A stretch of DNA of 64,000 nt from Harmothoe impar (Eukaryota; Annelida; Polychaeta; Phyllodocida; Polynoidae). Below the pieces are notes generated by a model. It did not search any database. It saw only the letters and a list, made by a program, of their open reading frames with translations, and was not told where the DNA came from. Shown in pieces: positions 23,291-33,729 of the stretch (position 1 is its first letter; every line of letters starts with the position of its first letter). The stretch lies in NCBI GenBank assembly GCA_947462335.1, contig OX381715.1:37858650-37922649 (forward strand). The letters run 5' to 3'. The position numbers were made by a program, and so were the translations under genes.

Positions 23291-23500
23291 ACAGGCCTGG
23301 GTATGAATCTTCTCCACAGAGACCAGGACTATATTCAGCCGGCTTACACAGCCACAGGAAGCCATATCCCTCCACCAGTCCTCATTGTGAAGAGTCTGGA
23401 TCGATGCACTGCCCGAGGGAAATGAATTTCACTGAAAGGACTTTCCTACTTTTTGTGTTACACAGTAACCTCAATTGGCCCTCATAGTGACACTGGTGTA
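23291..23500 (-). repeat. Repeat R, copy 2 (minus strand)
   Basis: Complement of the R repeat: ACTATATTCAGCCGGCTTAC, ATATCCCTCCACCAGTCCTC, GAATTTCACTGAAAGGACTT, ACCTCAATTGGCCCT. It is the only one of eight copies on the minus strand. Confidence 0.8.
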
Positions 23501-23879
23501 GTGTTGTAGGTAGAAAGGATAGAGATTTGGGAAGGCTAGGGGGAGAGAGCGCCGGGCACTGCGATGGGAGTGAAGGAATAAGTAGTCCTATATATGTCTA
23601 TTCACTGATTAAAGCCAATAGACTGTTTACTTATGAATACGAATTCATATATATAGAAACATAAAAAGGAAGTATAGGGAGTTTATCTTTGCTTTTCAAA
23701 TATATTAGTAGTGTAAATATTAAGACGATACAGAATAAACTTGGAAATGAATCGCTCAGAAATCAAGGGAAGAAGTTTTAAGCGGTAGTTTATATATCAG
23801 TTCTGCTGCTAAAGGGCTTCCACTCTAAGAAAAAAATACCTGGACATGGGTCAGTAATACCTGGGTGCATCTGGCTGAT

Positions 23880-24135
23880 GTGGCTGCCATCACAGAGAGA
23901 AGTAAAGGTGTCGCCATGACTCTTTTACCATAGTCAACTCTAGTTGACTCTTGTAGCAGAGTCGTGATGACTCTGGTGGAGGTGTCACAGCCACTCCAGT
24001 CATACCCCTTGGACGTTGCACAACTTGACTCTACCTTCAGTGCAGAGTCAAGTGCAGTTGACTCTGCCCACAGCAGAGTCATACATAGTTTGACTCTCCA
24101 TGAAGAGTCAAATAAAAGAATGTGTTGACTCTGAT
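23880..24135 (-). repeat. GACTCT-rich arm 1
   Basis: Eleven GACTCT/AGAGTC hexamers in about 225 bp (7 as GACTCT, 4 as AGAGTC), many within GTTGACTCT or AGAGTCAA. Next to them, CACAGAGAGAAGTAAA is inverted against arm 2. TGACTC is the core half of AP-1/bZIP sites, but the spacing is irregular. Confidence 0.7.
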
Positions 24136-24779
24136 AGTAGTTGTATATGAAACCACATGATGGGGCAACCTGCACTAGTTTGGTACCAGTGGCAAGCACA
24201 GGCTAGAGCCACTATCAATACTTCAGACATTTGGGACATGCCAAACAGTTTCGGTCCTTTATAGAATAGTACACTGTGTCTTTATTTGTCTAAATAATGT
24301 AGTTAAGGAATGTCAATGTAAAAGCTTTTCCGATTAACTTACCTGAATCAAATATGATGATAAACTTTACAATACATTTCAAGAACACCAACAATATAGA
24401 GCTTAGCCACCATATCTGTGGGTAAGGGAAATAAACATAAGGCTGGGCACTAACTGTCTGAGATATAATGTATGGCACTGCTTAATACTACACATAGACC
24501 TATGATATTGGCATCTAATTTGATGTTTGTGGCCAATGGTCTGCAGAGTGCAGTGTGAGGCAGATATAACTTAGCTCTCTCACATAAGGAGAAGTGGTGG
24601 ACATGACAACATGTCTTGTTATTGTCCTCTCTTGGGCAATAACTTCACCTACTCACTTCTCTCACAGGCTTCACCTGGCCTGTCCACTAATTGTATACAC
24701 CCGTTGCCCCCATCTTAGCCTGACATAATTACACAATGCACCTGACCTGCATGCCCTCATGTATTCAAGTATCAATTTT

Positions 24780-24930
24780 GACTCCCCCTTCTTTGATGGG
24801 TCAACTGTGGTTGACTCTTCAGGAATGGAGAGTCAAACTCATTCGACTCTCCTCTACAGGTGTCACGTGGGAGACAAACTCCGACTCTGGCTCTCAGAGT
24901 CGTAGCGACTCTTTTACTTCTCTCTGTGCA
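24780..24930 (+). repeat. GACTCT-rich arm 2
   Basis: Six more GACTCT/AGAGTC hexamers, ending in GACTCTTTTACTTCTCTCTG, which is the inverted match to arm 1. The pair may be the two arms of a foldback of about 1.1 kb. The far ends are not clean enough to set. Confidence 0.65.
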
Positions 24931-25019
24931 GGGACTAACGGCTTCTCTGTGATCATAACCTAAACGGTCATCACTGGTCACCACCTAGTCCTTCAAGCAC
25001 TAGGTGCCAGTTTCATGTT

Positions 25020-25215
25020 CATTTGTTGTTATTATGCACAAATGCAGCCATGATTAATAACCGGCAAGTGCAGTCATAATTAATAACCGGTAAGTGCTGC
25101 ATCGGTGCATCATACACAGCCATCAGATGAACATTGGCATGATGCTTGAATGGAACCCTGATGTGTGGCTTACCGGTGTGGTGTTAATGACCTATGGCAT
25201 ATAGTGTGTCAAAAC
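25020..25215. mobile_element. MITE-1-like fragment
   Basis: GTGCTGCATCGGTGCATCAT, GGCATGATGCTTGAATGGAA and an internal duplicate of ATTAATAACCGG(C/T)AAGTG match the MITE-1 interior. Terminal TTAA/CCC ends are not preserved. Confidence 0.55.
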
Positions 25216-25918
25216 AGGAAAATGAAACATGAACCCCATGTTAGGACAAGATATTCAACTGTTGCAGATTCACTTATGGTACACTAATCATGTTGCCGAT
25301 ATTTCACTTTGGTCAAATAGTTCTGGGCCTGTAAGGGCAGGGTAACTATTGCCAAGACCAATGCTACTACTGTCAAGAGCAATATTTTTCCGACCAACAC
25401 CACAGACCCTACCTATACTACCCTTAGTCCCAGGGGTCACAGTGCATGGTGTTCTCAATGTATCAGAGAACACCCCTGTAGAAGCAAAAAGAGTTAACTA
25501 TGCCCCTGAGTCCATGGTGGATTACCCTATAATCAGTGGGGAGTTGTACCGCAAGTAGCTTTCCCAACTAGTTTTGTATTTTTGTATGGAACTCACTTAA
25601 ACACGCCATTTGTTCAGGACTGTCAGAGGCGAATTAAATCCAAGTGAACCTGTGTCATTCTCTAATGGGTCGCTGTCACTAGTCCTTTGGCAAAACAGTC
25701 ACAAGATCATGTCAGGCAATTCTATAAACATGGATAATTAGGTGAGGCCCAATAAAGTAGATTTTAGAAGCTGTCGGAGCTGTCAAGTACCAATGTAGGT
25801 AGTCATGGCTTATATCATTTCACCAAATGTGTTGTGGTGTGATTCCAAATGGCATGGACAGAATACTACTAACCATGATGATTTCAAATTTTAAAGAAAT
25901 ACTATGGCCTTTAAGGAT

Positions 25919-26243
25919 AAGGGAGTGATCATTTTTTAACAACAGGGGGGGGGTGGTGGGTTTCCGCGCGGAGCGTGCGAAATTTTTTACACCCCCCCCG
26001 GTCAAGGGGTCAAAATTTTTTACCCCCCCCCCCCTTAGGGTCGAAAATCGGCTCGCGCGCGGGCCCTTTGAAGCATAGTAACGCGCGGGCTTTTTGGCTC
26101 AAAACAGGTCAAATTTTTTTGCCCCCCCCCCCAAGAGGGGTCCAAATTTTTTTGCCCCCCCCCCCCGGTCAAGGGGTCCAAATTTTTTTGCCCCCCCCCC
26201 AAACCCACCACCCCCCCCTGTTGATAATAAATGATCACTCCCT
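25919..26243. mobile_element. Foldback element with poly-C and poly-T blocks, 325 bp
   Basis: The left arm AGGGAGTGATCATTTTTTAAC continues through ACAGGGGGGGGGTGGTGGGTTT. The right arm is its inverted match (AAACCCACCACCCCCCCCTG, then AATGATCACTCCCT). The interior has five tandem units of GGGTC(C)AAATTTTTTTGC plus a run of about ten C, and CG-rich GCGCGCGGGC. Strand-asymmetric G/C runs could form quadruplex or i-motif structures. Read-through frames (Gly-rich, Pro-rich) are artefacts. Confidence 0.8.
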
Positions 26244-29224
26244 AATTCTGATAAAATAGTGGCGGGACCCTGTGGAGATGTACCCAACCTTTAGAAACTC
26301 ACTTACCCCACCTGGTGGACATACTCAGAATCTTTAGAAATTCACTGACTCCCCCAGGTAAGTGTTGGTTCAGGGCTAGTTTTTGAAAACAATTTGGTAA
26401 GTTTCCTGAAGAGTGCCTTTGTCAAACTGAAATGTAGGTTGAAGACTGTTTTAATGACTCCCTAATCCCATCATATCTGAGATCAGGCCCGATAGTAACT
26501 GAAAAAAGACTGACTGAAAATGAATGTGGCTAGAGAGATTCCGCGATCAGTTATTCTCTGGATGTTTAAGTTTCATCACAAGCACGCTTTTATCCAGACC
26601 CAGACATCAAAGGTTGGCAGGGAGGTGCCTCAGGCTTTATGGCCCTTTTTCCGTTGTGCTTTCATCTTCTCATTTAACGTCACCTGGCTGACCCTAACCA
26701 CATTATGTAAAGGGACGTGGGTATCCAACAGAGGAAGGGCAGAGGGATATCACTATACATGCACCTGATTGATATTGCATCGTAATGCCTCTGTCTCGTT
26801 AATAATATTATATCGTATTTACTTAGCGTGAAGGCGACATCTGAACGCATTCTTAACTGCCTGGGTTGTAATGATAAAATATTATGGTGACCATATTCTA
26901 TTATTATGTTTGTCAGTTTCTTCTGACCGGAGTTGGGAAGGGAGTTTTGTAGAAGATTAACCTGTTATACGTTTGCCTTCTAGACTATAGTCGATACAAC
27001 CCATAGGTTAGCCACCAGGGAATTCTATTGTGTATTAGTTCATGTTTCCTGCAAGGAAAGGTATTATTCTGCACTTAGAGGGTTAAATGTTATGATTGGG
27101 TATGATGACAGCGATTTAACATTAGCAGCTACTCGCTATGATATAGTCTGTAACTCTTCTTGACATTTATTGACAGACATTGTGGACCCTATGGATCCCA
27201 GGTCAAAGGGTTACTATGCATAATGGATGGTGTCACATTGTCTTTGTGATAGCTCTGGTCATGTATGTCCCCCTAGAGACAGTAAAGTTGTCCTTGACTG
27301 CAGATTGCATGAGTATTGTCGCATAGACTATGCATGACTGGTACCAGCAGAGCAGAGGACCAGCAACAAGTGGGTGATAAAAGGGGACTTTCGATAATTA
27401 AATAGTTGTTTTTTACATACAACATTGGGTGGCATAGGGCCCAACTATGGGTCAGTTAGCATTCATCCAGCGCCATCTTGGATGCAGTTAATTTGCCACT
27501 AAATATTTGCTCATTCATTTTACATTTCTATGGAGTTTATCATAATGATGTCAAATTCTATAAGATGTTTACAAAAACACTATATTATATACTGGAGGTT
27601 ATCAAAAACCACTGCAAGCCATTGCCAGCAAAGACGTGATCCTCTATGACAGATACATTTTGTTGGGTTGGTCTTAGCTATACCAGCAGTATTATGTAGC
27701 TCCTCCGCATGTATTAATTATCATTAATTCAATACAAGACTCTGCATTCCCCATAAGGATTTTTTGTGAGTGTCCTGAGTGGACTTGAAATGACTATGAG
27801 ACGGATGTAGTGATAAACACAAATGGAAGATTCCTACTCTTGTGACGTGGAGTACCAATTCCATTGACACTGTATTTGATGATTCTTTTTGAAATTCTAT
27901 GAAATGTACGAGACAAATGAAAAAGAACATTACTCCATGTTATAGAGCATCTGTAATATTGTGTAAATAGTTATCTGACTAAGTCGGTAGAACGTGTTTT
28001 TCTACATGAGTTTTTGGTCAATAAATAGGGTTAACCCAGTTTCTGGCGTCATAATGAAATGTTCACCTAACCCTGTGTGGCGTCCCACTGACCCGGAGAA
28101 TGACCCATACTACTTCTTGTGCACTCCCAGCAGTCACCGCTGTACCGCTGGGAAATCACAGCATATCACGCCAAGGTGAAAGAAAACATCCACACGAAAA
28201 GTGTGGCATGTTAGCCTATACTTAGGATTGTTAGTTTTTTTCCACTTTCAGAAAGATATATTTATCAGACAAATTCTTTTGTTATATTGACTTATCTGGC
28301 AAAGTGTATCTAAAAGATGTCATGAGCTACTATCCTAGATATGCAGTAGGAACATGGGGGATATCATCAACATCTAGTCATTGATAGTCCTTGTCTTTCT
28401 TCAGAACATATTCATTGTTTTTAACTACATGTACAAAAATGAAACTAATGCATGTAAACAATTCAGATTAACCCTCAATCTCTGATTCGGTAAGGAAAGG
28501 GGAGGTCTGTCTTCGTTTTCGGAGGCTTGCACCAAGAGTTAATTAAATAAATCCTCCACAAGAATACTTGAAGTCAAACATGACCTGAACCCACTCATCT
28601 GTCATCATGGAGCCATTTATCCTGTGCTTTACGGTGATTAACGTTTGAATGTGTGGCCAATAAGTCATTTGTCAAATCTACAAAGCAAGAAATTGAATCA
28701 ATCATCCCTAGTAGTTACCACAAACCTAAAAGCTGCAGAATTGATCATGTAGATCTATCAACGGAACAAGCGTGTTGAGGCACTATGCATCCTTCAAAGG
28801 TAAGCATCAGAAGACTTTGGTAATTTGTGGCAGATGCTACGAAATGAATGATACCATGTTTAACTACTTCTGATTTCTGTTTTTGCGATTAGATACTAAA
28901 CTTCTGACAGAGCTTTTAAAGTAGTATAACTGTACCATCATGTTGTATTGAATAGATAGTGCTGATACTGCTATTGGAGAGTTATTGGAGATTTTATACC
29001 AGAACCATGAAAGACTATATGGATAAGGCTTTGGAACATTAAAAGATTGCACAGCTTATAATGACACATGTTTCCTATAATAAAGGTATACATATATGTA
29101 TAGGCCATCTGCCTAGTTGTCTGGATACGACAGTGTCTGCAACGAAATGTATTAGTCAGAAGAATGTAACGAGGTCTATAGATGATAACACCTGTTCATA
29201 AGAACGATCTACACTTTCAGACAA

Positions 29225-29560
29225 ACACAGTGTTTAATGCATTGTGCCCCCTTTTCATAATGATGCTAGAGTGCAGCACTGGTGAGTAACTTGTCAGGTC
29301 TGCATGCTAGAATTATGCCTTATTATACCACAGCGGGCATGGAGAATAAAGCATTTCAAACCTCTTGTATACTGCATACAGCTAGTGGTATAAAGTAGTT
29401 ATAGGCCTAGTAACAATCCGTATTTCGCGTACAGATTGGTACACGTCCTATAACTACTACATATACTCCAAAAGACAAATGCAGCAGTTGGTTCATTGGT
29501 GCATCATGATGGCAAGTAAGCCATGATACATAATTCGGTACTTAAATGGTTAACGTTTTA
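29225..29560. mobile_element. MITE-1 copy split by other sequence
   Basis: The left half has GTGCAGCACTGGTGAGTAAC (29274 onward). The right half has GGTTCATTGGTGCATCATGA and ends TACTTAAATGGTTAA near 29552. Between them, about 120 bp are not found in other copies. Confidence 0.5.
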
Positions 29561-30458
29561 AAACACCTGCAGCTTCAACTACAGAATATTCTACACAGGC
29601 CCATTCTACAGGAAAGTTACTGCAACCTTTTTTCCTCAATTATCACCGACTCTTTCAAGTTTGCTTAACCGGACTGATAGATAATAGCGAGGTTTAAATA
29701 TGCCTACTTGTAATGTGTACAGGATCGGATCCAGGATTTTTAGAAAGGGGGGGGGCTGATCTTGGCCATGGAGACAGCAACATTTTTAGGGGGTCTGGGG
29801 GCATCCCCCCCTCAGGAAAATGTTGAACTCTAAAATGCAAATGGTGCATTCTAGTGAATTTGGAGAGCTCTATTGACCGAATTACTTTGGTTATTATTCA
29901 GGGCTAGATACAGGTTTGGGGGTCTAGATGGGGGTCTCCAAGTCCCATGTTGATTTTAAGAAATACCCATGCCACTTGTCATTATCTTTTTCTTTCTTTG
30001 CCACTAAGCCCCAGGGTCCCCTGTAGGCTTTAAGAAATGCACATGCCCCTTCCCAAGTTGCAAGCCAACTCAGGGCCAATTTAGTTTTAGCTCGGATAAC
30101 TGGGTTCAGAGTGGGTAGAATTCTGTACATTAGCTTTAGATTGGGCAGATTGTGGGTTTCAGGCAGACTTGAAAGTGTCAGGCTCCCAATGGTCACTTGT
30201 AAATATTGTGTGGGCAACAATTTGGGCACAATCTATCAGTTTCAAAGTTGGCAAACATTGCGAGTACAGATTGGTTTCAAAGTGGCCGAATAGGGCAAAG
30301 ATAAGTTTCAGAGAGTTTGGATGAGAGTGGATGGTCCCTGGGATGGTCTCACCGGGGAATTTTGACCCCTCGGTCATTTTTGAATATAACTTTGCCATTG
30401 TGACTAACACTCATATGACCAACCAAGGTTAGTCTGTACTGACTAACCTTTTCAACCT

Positions 30459-30626
<168 letters not shown>

Positions 30627-31090
30627 TCCATTTATATTTCAATACAAAAGTCAAAACCTCCAGGAACAAAAAATTCCCTGTCCACATTATGTTTAACAGT
30701 CCTGATTCCTATTGAGCTGAGAGCAAAAATATCATTGACATCAGCCATAATTCACCCAGTTTTATATTAAACCAGTTTTTCTGGACCGGAATCTTTTTTA
30801 GTAATCCATGCTGGAGGGATCCTGAAATTGGTTACGGCAGACGCTTTTGCAGTATAGTTACACATGGGCTTTTTCACTAAGAAACGATGCAATCTTTTTG
30901 GTCTCCACTCCCTCTCAAGGACTCCCAATTGTTTTTGTCTCCTCTCCGGAATCTACCAATATCTTAACTTCCCCTAAGAGGGTTCTGCACTCTGACCCCT
31001 GAGGACCGTTCAGGAGGGTGCAGTGCTGTTAGTGGGAGACAAATGCCATAATGATGTATGAGTGCAGTCCTGGCGAGTAACATGCAGCTT

Positions 31091-31350
31091 TTAACCCTTT
31101 AAGGATGACAAAATGCATTAATGCATCATGCCCTTGGTCATCATGAAGCATACATGCAGCCCTGACAAGTGTCATGCCAGTGCTTTATCTTAGCATCATA
31201 CCGACCCTGGCAGGGTTACAACACTCCCGAAGGGTCCGCACTATGCATTAATGCAGCACTGGTCACTTACTCTGCAGGGCTGCATTGGTGCATCATGATT
31301 ACAATTGTAATGCTTTAGCAACATGCCGTCCATAAAGACTTAAAGGGTTA
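31091..31350. mobile_element. MITE-1 copy with recognisable ends
   Basis: The left end is TTAA followed by CCCTTTAAGGATGACAAAATG. The right end is ACATGCCGTCCATAAAGACT and TAAAGGG followed by TTAT. It contains GCAGCACTGGTCACTTACTC and GGGCTGCATTGGTGCATCAT. A second partial copy abuts it at 31035-31090. Confidence 0.75.
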
Positions 31351-31639
31351 TGGTGGTGACTAGTGGTGACCAGGTTCTGATCACAGAGAAGCCCTCAGTC
31401 CCTGGCAGCCACCTCAGCCAGATGCACTCATGTATTACTGACCTGTGTCCGGCTATTTTCTGCTGGTAGATGAAAAACCTTTAGCAGTAGAATTAGCCAT
31501 GCTAGGCATCCAGATATAACTGCCCCAACCCTTTTTATCCTTAACTTCCTGATTCCTAGGTTAGGTTTTAACCAATTAGATAAAAACTAGAATGATTTTA
31601 AAATCATGTCCATTTTGGTCAATTTTTTTTCTCAAATTA

Positions 31640-32400
31640 GCGGTTGGCTATAGGTGAAGTATTAATCTACCCAAAAATACTACCCTGGTATCTCCTGAAG
31701 ACTTTTATTCCAATTTCTCATATATTAGGGCAGGTTGGAGGTATGTGGTGTGACACAAATGTCTCATCCAGCATCTCCCCAGGATGTTTGGTTGATGCTA
31801 TACTTAGACACCCAGGCTGGCCCAGGTCTACACAGTTGGGTAGGTTTTTGCTACACTCCAACACCAACACAGACAGTTGGCTAGCTCTGATGGGGGATGT
31901 TCTATCATAGAGAGGGTCACATGCCTTGAGGCTTATATAGAAGTATGAAGCTTATATAGAAGTATGAAACTTTCCATGAGTGATATACGTTGTCTGCGTT
32001 TTTGAACAGACATGATAAAACCTATATGATATTTCTTCCTTTACTCCCATATTTTCATCATTCCTAGCACACTGCCAGCCATGCATCCTCCCATAACCTA
32101 TGTCCCCTCTCCCTGCCGCACTACTACAGTGTCACTATAAGGGCCAATTGAGGTTACAGTGTAACACAAAAAGTAGAAAAGGGCTTTCAGTGAAATTCAT
32201 TTCCCTTGGGTAGTGAATCTATAACTCCTGACAGTGAGGCTGGTGGAGGGATATGGTGTCCTGTGACTGTGTAAACCGGCTGAATACAGTTCTGGTCTCA
32301 CTGGAGAAGATAAATACACTGGTTTCTGTAATGAAGGGGGACTTGAAGCTTAAAGCTATCAATGTCCTGAGAATACTTCACCTCATTGCAGTATAATTAC
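31640..32400 (+). repeat. Partial array II unit: TTGATGCTA..GCTCTGATGG block plus repeat R
   Basis: TTTGGTTGATGCTATACT, TTGGCTAGCTCTGATGG and CACATGCCTTGAGGCT match 52105-52240. They are followed by TCCCATATTTTCATCAT and GCATCCTCCCATAACC, then R at 32132-32375, as in the units at 45.2 and 52.5 kb. This links the 31.6 kb region to the array further right. Confidence 0.75.
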
Positions 32401-33729
32401 TATAATTACATCTAAGTTAGCTTTTTCCCGGCAAAAATCAGTGTATTGCCTTATACATATCAAATCCAAAATGTTACTAAAATGTCGATGCAAGACACCC
32501 TGCACATGGTTATATAAAACCAATGATAACCTTATGTTCTAAAGAGCTTAAACAAAAGATGGGTCGCATCTTAGCCTAATTAAAGGCTAATATTGAGGTC
32601 AGCGACTGTTACAATTATGATGAAAATAGGAGTTTAATGATGTTGGCGAGCCTTTCTTACATCGGATTAAATAAGTACACTTTGATACCTCTATATCTAA
32701 TTTCAGAATTAATTATTTGACAATGAATTTACCTCGTACATTACTAGTCAGAGCATCGTGCAAAACTCTACTGCTAGTCTCTTAAATCTAGTTTGTTAGT
32801 GGAGTCTAGGTTTGTCTAGAACTATCATTAATTAGGGGGGGGGGGGGAAGAGAGGAGGCCCAAAGGTCCAGATACCATTATTCTTCAGTGACTTTATCAG
32901 GGAGATTGTTGAATAAAAATGTATGTACTTCTTTTTTGAACATTTAAAATGATGGAATGTTTCTATCTTCAGGGTCTAAATTATTCCAAGCAAATGACAA
33001 ACTCCATTCTAGACTGCGAGTGTATGATTTGGCATGGGGGGTGTAACATTTTTAAATTGGGCTATCCCAAGCCCTTGTATATAACCTTCTATTGTCTCTA
33101 AATGTTGGTTGCGTTTGTCTTTTATATGCTGCTTCCAACAAATGCTTTTCCAAGATTTTTGAGGGTGTGCATAACAATGAAATAGGCATATAATTTTCAA
33201 CTAATGTAGGGTTGCCATGCTTAGGAATTGGGATAATACAGGCGGTTTTCCAAGACAAAGGAATCTGTCCTGTTATTAAAGATCTATTAAACATCTAAGT
33301 AACCTGGGGTAGCAAACCGATAAAAGCATCCTTCAAAACACTTACTTTTAAACCTTCAATAGCTGTTGTTATAATGAATAGGAATCTCCTTGATAAATTT
33401 CAAAATGTCTGCAGGACTAACACTCCAGTCAATAACACCTTCGTCTCTCATTTCATCTTTAAAAACCCAGGTTGTGTTATTATCCTTGGAGAGATTTGGC
33501 CCTATATTTGTAAAGAAATCGTTAATAAAATCAGCTACTTGATTTCATGCATCAAAAGTTGTGAGACAGGATCTAATAATTGATGGTATCCTGTTCACCT
33601 TTTTTGGGGGGATAATTTTATCTAACTCACGCCAAAAGTTTCTTTGATTACTCTTATTTTCTTCTGCTTTTTCTGAGACAATTTTTTTTTAGCTTTGTAA
33701 GCATCTTTAGAGACCTGGTTTCTTTCTTT

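Larger units (their letters stand above)
23285..28720 (-). repeat. Inverted segmental copy of array II blocks (Q-V-R)
   Basis: Read on the minus strand, the order is Q (28715-28480), V (27450-27215), R (23500-23291). The plus-strand unit at 39.1-43.7 kb has the same order: Q 39165, V 40090, R 43490. Landmarks are AGTCATTTGTCAAA and CCTCCACAAGAAT for Q, GTGGGTGATAAAAGGGGACT for V and GCCGGCTTACACAGCCACAG for R. This copy is in the opposite orientation from the array. Confidence 0.7.

Noticed and set aside
25349..25558. 69-codon plus-strand frame with a Pro/Leu-rich start
   Set aside because: Looks somewhat protein-like, but no family, splice signals or paralogue support it.
26035..26287. Gly-rich and Pro-rich frames over the poly-C region
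   Set aside because: Products of the tandem poly-C/poly-T units of the foldback element.
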